Source: a virus. From it: a DNA stretch of 59,958 nucleotides. Of the stretch, positions 24,658 through 34,700 are shown one piece after another. The DNA lies in the IMG/VR virus record IMGVR_UViG_3300033996_002205, positions 1-59,958 of that record, one strand, 5' to 3'. How positions within the stretch are numbered: the stretch's first letter is position 1; each line of letters begins with the position of its first letter. Made by a program: the position numbers and the translations under genes. The notes beneath the pieces are model-generated. The model saw nothing but the letters and a program-made list of their open reading frames with translations, made no database searches and was not told where the DNA came from.

Positions 24658-26259
24658 TTACCTACTAATTTCTTCCCAGTCCATAGAAGCGTGAATATCT
24701 GCACCATTAGCATTAGAAGCACATACAATAGAAAGTTCATAAGGTGTTCCTGTTAATGCATCCCTTTCCAACTGAAACTTAAATAATGCCTCTTTAAGAA
24801 TATCTACTGATGATGAACCTTGATTGGAACCATACGTATATCCAGATGCTAGTATTCTTCCGCCAGTATAAGTTCCTCCACCAATCTTATATTCAACAGC
24901 ACTATCTAGACCAGCATCAGTCCAAGTTCCACCATTAGACGTTCCACTTGCTCTTACTTGCCAGTTATAGGTTGCATTGTTTGTAATACCTAAAATAGAA
25001 AGTGCAGTTAGAATTACAATTGCATCTAATCTATTTGGCGTTGTTTTAAGACGAATTGATGAAACTGTATAATAAGTTCCTGCTGTTGTTAAATCAACTG
25101 GTGTTTGAACTGGTGTTCCTATTGCTTGCTGCAATCCACGAAGTTCATATCCACCTTCTGAAATTACAGTAGAGCAAACTTGTTTGAGTGTGCTTGCACT
25201 GGTTGTAATTCCCGTATTAGCAATTTCATATCTTAAAGGTAGTGATGCTGTTGTGATGTAAGTTGTGTTAATTCTATTTGCGTGATGAAATGAATGACAA
25301 TGAATAAACTTACCATCAACTACAAAACCCAATCTAACTGTTCCAAGTCCCAACCATTCAATATCCATCCAAAGAATTTGTGCCTTACTAATATCTAATG
25401 TGACCTCTGATGGATTGCGGTGCCCTGCACCAAGCATCGTATCAATATTCCAATCTGCTTGTGCTACTCTTGTTTCTGTTGTAATTCCCGGAACATAAGT
25501 TCTTTCTACAAAATATAAACTACTTCCATCAAGTTCCAGATACATTCCATTATCTGCACCAAAGTATCCTACTCTTTGGCGAAGATTTGCTTTTGCTGGG
25601 TTCATTACAAAAGTAGTTAAAATTTCTAATGACTTTCCTGGTTGATATGAGAATACTTTTGTCGTTTCTCTGATGATTGATGCGGTGCTTCCAACACCAA
25701 CAGTTAAATTTACTAAACCTTGTGCAGTTACAAATCCAACTGTTGAACCAGTACCAACAACTAGACTACTCCAAAGATTATTGTCCCTGTATCTGTGGGA
25801 ACTATCAAAAAGTGTAAGTGGTGTTGAAGTTCTTAAACGACCAAATGCATCAGTTGCTATTGGTGGTAATTCAATATCAATATTTCCAGTAACAGGAAAT
25901 GGATTTGTGGTGCTGACTGGTGAATTGTTGAGGTTGATTGATACTTGCCCAGTGGTTCCAATACCTACAGTATTCAGTAATGTAGAAATACCGACTGGAA
26001 GATATGGAGTTGTTAATGTTCCACCTGTCCCAACTTCAACTATGTGATTATGAACTGGATTATCTGGAGTGCTTGTAACTGTTACTATTCCTGGAATTGT
26101 AATATTACCATTAATAGTAATATTGGAACTTCCAAGAGATACTGGAAATGGATTATCAATTGTAACGACTTCGCCATTCTTATTGGCGATCATATTCACT
26201 TCAAACAGTGTTCTTTCCTGATTCAGGAAATCTTGTTCATTCTTATTAAATTGTGCCAT
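24658..26259 (-). CDS. Cyanophage virion structural protein (unnamed)
   Basis: A 533-aa beta-rich protein. The first 150 residues are Gly/Thr/Val-rich with repeated NPFPVS/NPFPVT turns; ATDAFGRLRTSTPLTLFDSSH (broken here at 20) marks a block that I know from structural proteins of marine phages, followed by a region like a carbohydrate-binding or jelly-roll sheet. It lies between gp17 and the gp16 group, where T4 has no counterpart. Capsid or tail fibre decoration is possible; no enzyme motif seen. Confidence 0.65.
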   Translation of the reverse strand: MAQFNKNEQDFLNQERTLFEVNMIANKNGEVVTIDNPFPVSLGSSNITINGNITIPGIVTVTSTPDNPVHNHIVEVGTGGTLTTPYLPVGISTLLNTVGIGTTGQVSINLNNSPVSTTNPFPVTGNIDIELPPIATDAFGRLRTSTPLTLFDSSHRYRDNNLWSSLVVGTGSTVGFVTAQGLVNLTVGVGSTASIIRETTKVFSYQPGKSLEILTTFVMNPAKANLRQRVGYFGADNGMYLELDGSSLYFVERTYVPGITTETRVAQADWNIDTMLGAGHRNPSEVTLDISKAQILWMDIEWLGLGTVRLGFVVDGKFIHCHSFHHANRINTTYITTASLPLRYEIANTGITTSASTLKQVCSTVISEGGYELRGLQQAIGTPVQTPVDLTTAGTYYTVSSIRLKTTPNRLDAIVILTALSILGITNNATYNWQVRASGTSNGGTWTDAGLDSAVEYKIGGGTYTGGRILASGYTYGSNQGSSSVDILKEALFKFQLERDALTGTPYELSIVCASNANGADIHASMDWEEISR

Positions 26260-26262
26260 GAA

Positions 26263-26571
26263 TCAATCACTCCATGATAATCTTTCTGGTCTGTATCTTT
26301 GTGCGTTTTTAACTGTTAATGAATTTTCTGTTACTGGGTAAATGTTATGAACAATTGCCCCAGGATATTCTCTTTGAAGTTGTTCAGCAAGTTCATTCTT
26401 GTTCATCATTTTACCTTCAACTTCCATGCGATATAATCTTCCTTTCCAAACTACATCAGCAAGAAAAGATTCGTTTGCCGTTTCTGGTTCGGAAGAATTC
26501 ATATAAAGATTGCCGTTAAAATCTCCGGCAATATTGATGCTTTCTGAAATAAACTGTTGAAATGATTTCAT
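26263..26571 (-). CDS. Small protein with capsid-targeting-like N-terminus
   Basis: A 102-aa protein starting MKSFQQFISES. This closely resembles the capsid-targeting sequence of T4 internal proteins (MKTYQEFIAEA), including an I-S-E/S site that fits the gp21 cleavage consensus. The rest contains NIAGDFNGNLYMNS and VVWKGRLYRMEVEG, a compact alpha/beta small domain, and no catalytic motif. It is tightly linked to the 533-aa and 429-aa genes. I infer an internal head protein packaged with the DNA. Confidence 0.65.
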   Translation of the reverse strand: MKSFQQFISESINIAGDFNGNLYMNSSEPETANESFLADVVWKGRLYRMEVEGKMMNKNELAEQLQREYPGAIVHNIYPVTENSLTVKNAQRYRPERLSWSD

Positions 26572-26572
26572 T

Positions 26573-27862
26573 TTAGTTACAGTTCCAACGACGTAGTGTT
26601 TTATTGATATCTGAATCCGGATTTCTTGCAGTTTTTGCAGAAGTGAGTTTGTCCTTCATTCCAGACATACGACTACAGAATCTTTTACGACGCCCTGCCC
26701 TTTTTCCTTTTGGATTCTTTTCAGTTACTGCAGTTTGAAGTTTTGAACCTGGATTTTCTTTACGATAAGCATTAACTGCTTTTTGACTTAATCCATCGGT
26801 CTTATCTTTACGATTTACTTTTTGCCAATCTTCAGATAATCCAAATTCTACTCTCCAATTTGAGTATTCGTAAGAATCTGCAAGAGGTAATGAAGGTCCA
26901 GAAAGTTTTCTTTGTGCAGCAGATTTTTCATTTTGGTTAGTAGTTCTCTCTGCAAGATTTCTAATTTTTGCCTGTTTTTGTACCTGTTTATGACCAGAAC
27001 CGATTTCAAAACTAATTTCTTCACGCATACCACGATATATTTGTGCAGCTTGTTTAAGAGCACCTATTTTTTGAGAATCTGGTAGTTTTCTTTTTCCAAT
27101 TGCTTTAATTGCTGTACTAAATCTTTCAATATTTGGGTTATCTGCTGGAGAATCAGTACCTGCAACCTGCTCTTTCATTTCACCACTATCAACATAATCC
27201 GCTGCAGTATCAAGATAATCTGCTGCTTTAGTAATCTTTGATTGAACCCATGCTTCTATATTTCCTTCACCTTTCATTTTTTTCTTAAGTCTTTTTACTG
27301 CAGATGCAATAGTTGAGAGTTCTGATCTTGCCATCGAATGCTCATGATCATAAGATTCTGGAAAGTTTCCTGGATGAGGCGAATTTGCATGATAATCTTT
27401 ACCCAAAGTTTTTGGTAAAGAATACATATCCCAGAATTTTGGACCATACTTACACTCTGAACGAGTCTCATCTTTTTGACATTTGGGGCAATATCTCATC
27501 ATTCCATTTTCTTCCTTCACTGGAACGCAATTTGGAACCTCTTTACCATTTTTTTTCTTTTTACCAACCATCTGATATCCCTTCCAACAAGGATCTTCAC
27601 CTTTCATTTTTTTTCCTTCAGTAACATCCTTATATTTTTTATGCGATTTCTTTGCTGAGGATTCCATTTTTTTTAGTCGTGTATAGTAATCGGGAATTTC
27701 ATCAAGATGTTGAAGAGCAATGTCAGTAGCAAGATCCTTATCTTTTGTGTGTTCATGCTCAATAGGAATTCCCATTTTAAGTTGATTCTTCACAAAAGAA
27801 ACTTCAAGGCGATGTTTCTTGGCAATTTGTTCAACTGTTTTATGGGACTTTAACTTATTCAC
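26573..27862 (-). CDS. Multi-motif cyanophage protein (DUF5661-like and DUF6321-like)
   Basis: A 429-aa basic protein made of short conserved modules: HEHTKDKDLATDIALQHLDE then IPDYYTRL (DUF5661-like, around 35-65); DPCWKGYQMVGKKKK; a zinc-like CPKC...C cluster near 124; EAWVQSKITKAADYLDTAAD near 203; and a C-terminal DUF6321-like domain with DGLSQKAVNAYRKENPGSKL, RFCSRMSGM and NPDSDINKTLRRWNC. Such mosaic proteins recur in cyanophage genomes without assigned function. It sits between gp16 and the structural genes, so a virion or internal-head role is plausible. Confidence 0.65.
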   Translation of the reverse strand: MNKLKSHKTVEQIAKKHRLEVSFVKNQLKMGIPIEHEHTKDKDLATDIALQHLDEIPDYYTRLKKMESSAKKSHKKYKDVTEGKKMKGEDPCWKGYQMVGKKKKNGKEVPNCVPVKEENGMMRYCPKCQKDETRSECKYGPKFWDMYSLPKTLGKDYHANSPHPGNFPESYDHEHSMARSELSTIASAVKRLKKKMKGEGNIEAWVQSKITKAADYLDTAADYVDSGEMKEQVAGTDSPADNPNIERFSTAIKAIGKRKLPDSQKIGALKQAAQIYRGMREEISFEIGSGHKQVQKQAKIRNLAERTTNQNEKSAAQRKLSGPSLPLADSYEYSNWRVEFGLSEDWQKVNRKDKTDGLSQKAVNAYRKENPGSKLQTAVTEKNPKGKRAGRRKRFCSRMSGMKDKLTSAKTARNPDSDINKTLRRWNCN

Positions 27863-27874
27863 AGAATTAAAAAG

Positions 27875-28297
27875 TTACTCTTTATTATTTAGAAAACCTT
27901 GCTTGAGTAATTTTGATAATTCTGAAGTTGAACCAACAAAAATAGCATTATTCGTAGTATTAGTTGTCGTTTTGATGGTATCTTCTTCGACTTCTTTAAG
28001 TTTTTTCTGTAAATCTATTAATTTATCTGTTACATCTCCAACACTTTTTATGAGTTGTCCAGCAACTTCATATGCTCTTGAACTTCCACCTTCTCCAGCA
28101 AGTTCCATGATTCCATTAATTGCCTCTTGCCCCTTTTCAATTAAAGAGTATAAATTAGCACGAGTGTACTCATAATCTTTTTGAATGTCATCTGGTTTTA
28201 ATGGAGAAATATTGAGTTGATCATTTACATTCTCTACCTCAACAATTTTACTTTCAATGTTAAAAGTAGAATCCAAATTTTCATAGTTATTTTTCAT
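27875..28297 (-). CDS. 16: Terminase small subunit gp16
   Basis: A 140-aa protein, slightly shorter than T4 gp16 (164 aa). PLKPDDIQKDYEYTRANLYS leads into a central coiled-coil region with LIEKGQEAINGIMELA and YEVAGQLIKSVGDVTDKLID, the oligomerisation core seen in T4-type small terminases. It stimulates gp17 and recognises DNA at packaging initiation. Position between gp15 and gp17 is as in T4. Confidence 0.92.
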   Translation of the reverse strand: MKNNYENLDSTFNIESKIVEVENVNDQLNISPLKPDDIQKDYEYTRANLYSLIEKGQEAINGIMELAGEGGSSRAYEVAGQLIKSVGDVTDKLIDLQKKLKEVEEDTIKTTTNTTNNAIFVGSTSELSKLLKQGFLNNKE

Positions 28298-28299
28298 AA

Positions 28300-29148
28300 T
28301 TAAAAGGGCATAGGACCTTCATTAGCAGTTCCACTACCACTTTGTATATAGTCTATGTCTTGTTGTTGTGTTGGACTATATTCTTTACCATCAAAGAACA
28401 TCTCTATTGATTCATTAAATCCAAAGTCTTCATATGGTTCAGCATCTATTGGATCGGGAGTAACAGTATATCTCATCTCTCTCTTAGCAGTTTGAGTATC
28501 TGTTCCAGTATAATAATCAACTTGAACCTTACGAATAAGTCCATCAGTACTATCAGCAATTGGACCAAAGAGATAAGTTTTTGCTGTAAAGTTAAAGGTA
28601 TAAATTAATATTCTTCTTGTAGAAAAATCACCCTCATAATCATCAGTAAAAGATACACTATCCAAAACAACTGGTATGTCTCTTTTTTCTCCAATTGAAT
28701 CTATTAAATTTACAGTTAAGTTGAATGCTGGTTGAAAATATGGTAATATTTGTTCTATAACCTGTAAAGCATCATCTTGCAATTTACTGATCAAATTAAG
28801 TTGAAATCCAATATTATATGGAACTGGTAAAAATACTTTTTTAAAATTATTTCCATCTGAAGCTTTAAATGTTTGAGTAATATTTGCTTTTCTTGATGGA
28901 TCATACTGAATTGAGGTCATTTCGAATGCCATTCTTGGCAAAGTCATTGCAATAGGTTTATTTAATTCTGGTTGTTGTTCAATTCTAGCTAAGAACTTTT
29001 GAATTGGTCCGTAGGCAAGAGGAACTTTTATTTCACTTATATTTTCATCTGATGAATTTTTATGCCTTATATTAATATTATTAAATAAAGTACCAAAAGA
29101 TATAACAGTTCTTCGTATAATTTCGTGATAAAAATAAGTTCCTAGCAT
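28300..29148 (-). CDS. 15: Tail sheath stabiliser gp15
   Basis: A 282-aa protein (T4: 272 aa). LGTYFYHEIIRRTVISFGTL matches the start of T4 gp15 (FGYFYNSSFRRYATLMGDL), and ALQVIEQILPYFQPAFNLTV is almost the T4 sequence MFQIVEQILPYFQPHFNTTM. It caps the completed tail and joins it to the neck. It overlaps gp14 by one base. Confidence 0.95.
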   Translation of the reverse strand: MLGTYFYHEIIRRTVISFGTLFNNINIRHKNSSDENISEIKVPLAYGPIQKFLARIEQQPELNKPIAMTLPRMAFEMTSIQYDPSRKANITQTFKASDGNNFKKVFLPVPYNIGFQLNLISKLQDDALQVIEQILPYFQPAFNLTVNLIDSIGEKRDIPVVLDSVSFTDDYEGDFSTRRILIYTFNFTAKTYLFGPIADSTDGLIRKVQVDYYTGTDTQTAKREMRYTVTPDPIDAEPYEDFGFNESIEMFFDGKEYSPTQQQDIDYIQSGSGTANEGPMPF

Positions 29149-30548
29149 CAGTAAGTACCAAATGGATTTTTTTCTGAGAAGTCTATTATTTGTTCAGCTT
29201 CTGTTTCAATTGTTTTATTCTCACTATATTTATCATTATTATCAAAAGAATCAAATGATACCGTAGCATAAGACGTATTGGAATCAGATCCAGTAATAAT
29301 TTCTCCAGGATAAAATCCCTTTGCACTAACATCATCTATAAATGAAACTTTTAAAACTTTAGTATCTAAATCCCAAGATTTTACTCTTGCAGTTGTTCCT
29401 GATATAGATCCAGTTACAATTTCATTAAATTTATAATTGATAATAGAAGTGTCTATACCTGAAGTTGGTGGTGGAGAAATGGTTATAATCGGAGCAGAAC
29501 TATAACCTATTCCAGAATTTGATAACAATATTGCCTCAATCTGTCCCATATTTGATAGTGAAGATATTCCTATAGGTGTTACTCCAATACCTGGAATTGG
29601 GGAAGAAAAGGATATTGAAGGTTTAGACATATATCCAGAACCTTTGTTAATCATAGATATGCTTGTTATTCCTGTATTAACAGTTTCTATAGCACATGTT
29701 GCCGAAGCACCTACACCACCACCACCAGTTATTGTAATTTTTGGTGGGATAGTATATCCAAAACCTGGATTAGATAGTATTATTTCCTTAATTGATCTGA
29801 AAGAACCATATGATGAAGTAATGGCAACCGCAGATGCATTAGATCCACCAAAAGGTGCTGGAGATATTTCTATAGATGGAGTGGAAGTATATCCATAACC
29901 ATCATTAGTTAAATAAATCTTATTTACATATCCAGTTCCAATAGAAGCAATCGCAGTTGCTGTCTCACCACTTCTAGTTAATTGAATTTCAGTAATATAT
30001 CCTTCATTCTTAATACTGGTATCAATTTCATCAACTGTAGTATCTATTATCTCATCTTCATATTCAAATAGTTCACACTTCAATTCATAAACATAAAGTT
30101 TTCCAAGTTGATAGAATGAACTTTCATGTTCAACAAATTTAACCTCAAATAATCTTTTTCCTAAAGGAAAATATACCAAATCACCTTCTCTTGGTCGAGA
30201 ATTTAACTCTATTTCTGGATCATCTTCGTCTAAGAAATATGAAATAAAATCTTCATATCTTTCTTTGGAAATTAATAAACTAACTTCATCTTTCAAACTA
30301 ACTCCAAACTTAGTTAATAAATCACCTTGTCCAGTATATCCATCATAATTAACTAAGTAAGCTTCTATTGCAAAATTATCATTGAATTTTGAGGATGAAA
30401 TTTCTTTAAGTACTGTTTCTTTTCTTACTATTTTTCTTGGAATATAGTATATTTCAATTCCAGCTAACCTTAGATTTTCATTTACTAGATCTTGTATGAG
30501 TCTTTGCTCATTTGGGGAATTATTTAAAAAAAATGAATTAAGTGTCAT
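29148..30548 (-). CDS. 14: Neck protein gp14 with beta-repeat insertion
   Basis: A 466-aa protein, far longer than T4 gp14 (256 aa). The N-terminal 170 residues (NEQRLIQDLVNENLRLAGIE, YYIPRK) and the C-terminal EQIIDFSEKNPFGTY are gp14-like. The extra central part, about residues 175-380, holds four repeats of the type NxGxGYxxxPxIxIxxP (DGYGYTSTPSIEIS, NPGFGYTIPPKITIT, NKGSGYMSKPSISFS, NSGIGYSSAPIITIS). These probably form surface beta modules on the neck. It starts at the gp13 stop. Confidence 0.92.
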   Translation of the reverse strand: MTLNSFFLNNSPNEQRLIQDLVNENLRLAGIEIYYIPRKIVRKETVLKEISSSKFNDNFAIEAYLVNYDGYTGQGDLLTKFGVSLKDEVSLLISKERYEDFISYFLDEDDPEIELNSRPREGDLVYFPLGKRLFEVKFVEHESSFYQLGKLYVYELKCELFEYEDEIIDTTVDEIDTSIKNEGYITEIQLTRSGETATAIASIGTGYVNKIYLTNDGYGYTSTPSIEISPAPFGGSNASAVAITSSYGSFRSIKEIILSNPGFGYTIPPKITITGGGGVGASATCAIETVNTGITSISMINKGSGYMSKPSISFSSPIPGIGVTPIGISSLSNMGQIEAILLSNSGIGYSSAPIITISPPPTSGIDTSIINYKFNEIVTGSISGTTARVKSWDLDTKVLKVSFIDDVSAKGFYPGEIITGSDSNTSYATVSFDSFDNNDKYSENKTIETEAEQIIDFSEKNPFGTY

Positions 30549-31390
30549 TATCCAATAAAATCGTAAGGAGGTAATTCATAATCCATTGACATTCTTTCTT
30601 TAATCTGCTGCAATTCCCTTTCACCATCTTCGTATATTCTTTCACCATTTAATTCAACACCACCTGGAAGTTTTACACCTCTCAATTTAATTAAATTTTG
30701 CCCCCATTGTCTTTTCATTAATGCAGTTAAATATTTTTTCAAAAAACTATCATTATACACTTTTGTATATTCATTGGGATTTAATATTCTGTAGCAGTCT
30801 ATAACTATAAAGGTATCTTTAGACTTTGCTCCCCAATCAATATCTAGATATAATCTATTTTGTCTTTTGTTAAATCTAATTTGCTTATCTGGAGATAATA
30901 GAAAATCAATATCTTCTAAATATGATTTCACCATCGCATATTGTAAAAGTTCAACTGAATTAAAGTAATATAGATCATTTAAAAATAATTGATATTTTAT
31001 ACTCCACATTCCACCAGAAACAGAACTAGTGTCAAATTTAAAAACTTTTTCAATACCAATTATACTATCAGGAACTTGAATGAAATTGGAATTTTCATAG
31101 AAATTATATGTTACCGTTCCAATTCCCGAAATATTTGCTTCTGATGTTGTTGTTACAATTCCTACACCACTTGTGTTTTTTGCCTTTCCCCTATCTATAT
31201 CATCTTGAGTAACTTTGTATTTTAAATACATTCTTTCGACACCATCAAAATGCCTTTCATAGAAGTATTGTAATGCATCATCGACTAAATCATCAATTTG
31301 TTCATCTGCAATATTAATCTCCAATATTGGAGCTCCCAATCTTCTTAAACAATAATCAATTAATTCTTGTCTACTTGAAGGTTTTGACAT
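30548..31390 (-). CDS. 13: Neck protein gp13
   Basis: A 280-aa protein (T4: 309 aa). SRQELIDYCLRRLGAPILEI and NIADEQIDDLVDDALQYFYE are hallmark gp13 sequences; SYLEDIDFLLSPDKQIRFN and LYLDIDWG follow. gp13 and gp14 form the neck that seals the filled head and accepts the tail. A CATAAATA late-promoter variant is upstream; gp14 begins immediately downstream. Confidence 0.94.
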   Translation of the reverse strand: MSKPSSRQELIDYCLRRLGAPILEINIADEQIDDLVDDALQYFYERHFDGVERMYLKYKVTQDDIDRGKAKNTSGVGIVTTTSEANISGIGTVTYNFYENSNFIQVPDSIIGIEKVFKFDTSSVSGGMWSIKYQLFLNDLYYFNSVELLQYAMVKSYLEDIDFLLSPDKQIRFNKRQNRLYLDIDWGAKSKDTFIVIDCYRILNPNEYTKVYNDSFLKKYLTALMKRQWGQNLIKLRGVKLPGGVELNGERIYEDGERELQQIKERMSMDYELPPYDFIG

Positions 31391-31430
31391 TAGTATAATT
31401 CTTTATTTTCTAAAAGTAGCATTCTTTGAT

Positions 31431-31438
31431 TATTTATG
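31431..31438 (-). promoter_or_regulatory. Late-promoter variant CATAAATA for gp13
   Basis: CATAAATA on the minus strand, 41 bases before the gp13 ATG and just after the stop of the 54-aa gene. Confidence 0.6.
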
Positions 31439-31445
31439 ATTTACT

Positions 31446-31610
31446 TTAATTAATTGATGCCAAAACTTCTTGCTGTTTCAAATATAATTTGCAGTATAAT
31501 TTTGCAAAATTTTTTAATTCTTCTACATCCAATTTATCAATAAGTCTAACATGTTTTTCATATTCAAATAATCTGTCAAAAGATTCTAAATTAATTTCCT
31601 CTGGATTCAT
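31446..31610 (-). CDS. 54-aa helical protein
   Basis: The frame begins at ATG 31608-31610 and ends with TAA at 31446. The product starts MNPEEINLESFDRLFEYEK and contains LDKLDVEELKNFAK in part (DVEELKNFAKLYCKLYLKQQ). It is predicted to be almost entirely helical. The start lies inside the end of the 68-aa gene, giving a 20-base overlap. I do not recognise it with confidence; a loose resemblance in size and helical pattern to the phycobilisome-degradation protein NblA is noted but not claimed. Confidence 0.6.
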   Translation of the reverse strand: MNPEEINLESFDRLFEYEKHVRLIDKLDVEELKNFAKLYCKLYLKQQEVLASIN

Positions 31611-31797
31611 CTATAAACTCCTTTAATAAAGATTTAATCTCATTGATGTCTTTTTTTATTTGATCTATTTCTTTTTGTTGCAGTTGTCTATTTTTCACTG
31701 CATTCATATATTGATTGTATGATTTATCATCACAATTAATTATAGCATTACTTTGCTCATCACGATATAAATTTGGATACCCTTTTACTGGAATCAT
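31591..31797 (-). CDS. 68-aa coiled-coil protein
   Basis: The product begins MIPVKGYPNLYRDEQSNAII and ends in a strong coiled coil with heptads (IDQIKKDINEIKSLLKEFID). It overlaps the 2434-aa gene stop by one base and the 54-aa gene start. The position in the tail module suggests a small virion or assembly protein. Function unknown. Confidence 0.7.
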   Translation of the reverse strand: MIPVKGYPNLYRDEQSNAIINCDDKSYNQYMNAVKNRQLQQKEIDQIKKDINEIKSLLKEFIDESRGN

Positions 31798-34700
31798 TAT
31801 GCCAATGCAATAGTTCTTAGATCTTTAATTCTTGGTGGATATGCTTGATTTGTTGTAGTCATTACAATCTTAATGGTGTATCCAGTAAAACTTCCAAGAT
31901 TATTTGCAGAAAATTCATATTCTAGAAATTCATTTGCTTTACTTTCACGAACAAGAGTATCAGGCAGTCCATTATTATTTTTTGAATCGACAACATCTAA
32001 ATACCCATCATTATTATTATCTATTGTAAGATTATCATAACCTGGGAATAATTCAAATACTTGTTCAACCTCACTAGAATCTGGTCTAATTAATTTATAC
32101 AGAACTCTAAAGTCTGCACTTGCATGTCTATATGCAGATAAAATAACTTTTAGAGAAGTTGCTGATTGAGATAGCAATACAGTATTTGAAATGTAAATAG
32201 CAACATGTGGATCATTGAAAATAGAATTAACTCTACCATCTAATGCATAGTCTGATACTGGTGAATTTATTCTATTACTATGGAAATCAGTAAACGAACC
32301 ATCTAAAAATATTTGAGGAGAAAGGTACTTATTTGAAGAATATAATGTTAGTGCAGTTGTAAATGACTTTTTCCTTGGAAGTGCAGTTAGATATGCTTCT
32401 TCATTCGGTTTGGAGCAAACTATTCTAGATGAATATAGTCTATTCAATGTATTCAACTGAATATCTTCATATCCCAAATCATCAAAGGATTTTTCATTTC
32501 CACTTACACTGGTTCCACTGACAGATCTAATTTTTGCAGTTACCGAAGTTAATGGCGATGGAGTTATTAAATCATAAAATGGAATTAATGCATCATATTG
32601 AATATTTTCTGAGGCAAATACATCAGATCCTCCTCCGGTCAATTCTGAGGAGAAAGATAACTGAGGATGTTCAGTTGGTGTACCATCAGTTGATCTATTT
32701 ACACCATTGGTTGTTCTATCAAATTCAATATAGTAACTATCAATATCTAAACCAACATCACTAATATCATGAGTATTATTGATTCTTCTTAAAGAAACAC
32801 CTTCAAATTCATATTTGTAAACTTGATCACCAACATTATGAGGAATTGCTATTGTATAATCTTGTGCTCTTGATATTGCAGTTAATGAGTTTACATTAAC
32901 ACTTTCATATTTAATGATTTCATTTCCAACGATTATATATCCAGGATTTAAATTACCCACAGACTTACCTTCAAAAGTTGCAAAATTTGCAGTACTTGCA
33001 ACTGAAATTGTAGTTGAAGATGTAATGATAGGTTGTGTTAAAGTAGTTGGCAATACATTAGAAAATACTCCAGAAATTGAAACTTTATTGTTTTTAGAAT
33101 ACATACCATGATTAAAATGATTCACACGAATAAAGTTTCCATCGTAAATAGAACCTATTGGGGTTGAATTTGCTATTGTTGTTGATGCTAAAGAAATGGC
33201 AGTATTCGATGAATCGTAATATACCAAATTTTTTCCTGAAGTGAATGAATTTCCCTGAACATTTGATAAGTATAATGTATCAATTCCATTATTGTTTCCG
33301 GTAATTGTTATTCTAGCATCTCTTCCGCTAGAACTTGTAACACTAGAAGTTACTATTCCAACTATATCACCAATTGCATAACCATTTCCAGGATTTGCAA
33401 TAGTAGCATTGGTAATTAGTCCACCACTTGCAGTGATATTAAGAGTTAATCCTGAACCATTTCCATTGATATTATATGTTGATACTGGAGAAGATGTAAC
33501 ATAGTTAAATCCACCAGTAGTAATACCCACAGAAGAAACGGAACATCCAGTACCGAAAACATATCCATAGTTATAAGTTTTAGAACTTACACCACCTTCA
33601 CTAATTTTTCTACCATTATTGAAAATTTGTACTAGGTTTGAATCTGTTATAGTAGTAATACCAACTTTTAATTTTCTAGGAATTACCGTAATTGGATTTG
33701 TTTGTAAATTTTTAACATATCCATTACTTCTATCTAATGATGGATTGTAGAAATAAACTGTAGATGGAGTATCAGAAATAAATTCAGCTCTATATAATCT
33801 AAATTTCATATCTTGATATTGATTTGCAGTCCAAATAGATCCATTTTGAGATTTAAATAGACTTCCAAGAGCAAACTGCTGAGTATATACTACAGATTCT
33901 GAATCTGGGAGATTTGCACTTTGAATTGTTTTCTTGCCCATTTCAGCGATGAAAACTTCATATTCTACACTTTCTGGAGCAAGTAATACAATACAATATT
34001 CTAATCCAGGATCAAGATATACTGGATAATCAAATGTAACTTTTGTTGCAACACTCGAATCTTCTGAGGTATTAATTTGATCTGGTCTCAATGTAACAGA
34101 ATTTCCTAAAATAGTTCTAGTTGGAGTTCCTAATTCAACTGTTCTTATCTGAACAGTTAATGGATTTGTTCCAGAATCTTTTTTATAGAAATAAAGATCA
34201 ACTGATGTTAGGAATATTCCATTTTCATCATCATTTCTGGTTTGACTACCACCAACACTAAAAGATTGTGCTAGGGGATCGTAGTAATTAGTGACTGTTG
34301 TTGTATTTGTTAAGGTAGTTGTTCTTGTTCTGGTAGTAGTTACATTGGTCGTATTTGTGATTGTAGTTTCATAAAATTCTATTGTTCCAACTGAAATATA
34401 GTTAGTTTCTCCACTAGAAATTGTTGTACTACCAGCAGCAGCAGTCTCATTTGTTGGACTGGATGTAATTTTATAAGTTTTATTTCCAGTATTAATTCTC
34501 ACATTTGGGGGAGGACTTGTATGAGGATCTCTAATATAGAAGGTTCCTATTAAATCTCCATAATTATCAGATATTAATCTGAGATCTTTAACATATGCTA
34601 TAGCACCACTACTCTGCCCAACTAATTTTGCACCCTTAACTAAAAATCCTGAATATAATCCTTGAGCCTCTTCTGATAATGAATAAGTATCTACATTCAA

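Noticed and set aside
31446-31610. Calling the 54-aa gene nblA
   Set aside because: Similarity is limited to length and helical heptad-like spacing; the characteristic NblA residues do not align clearly.
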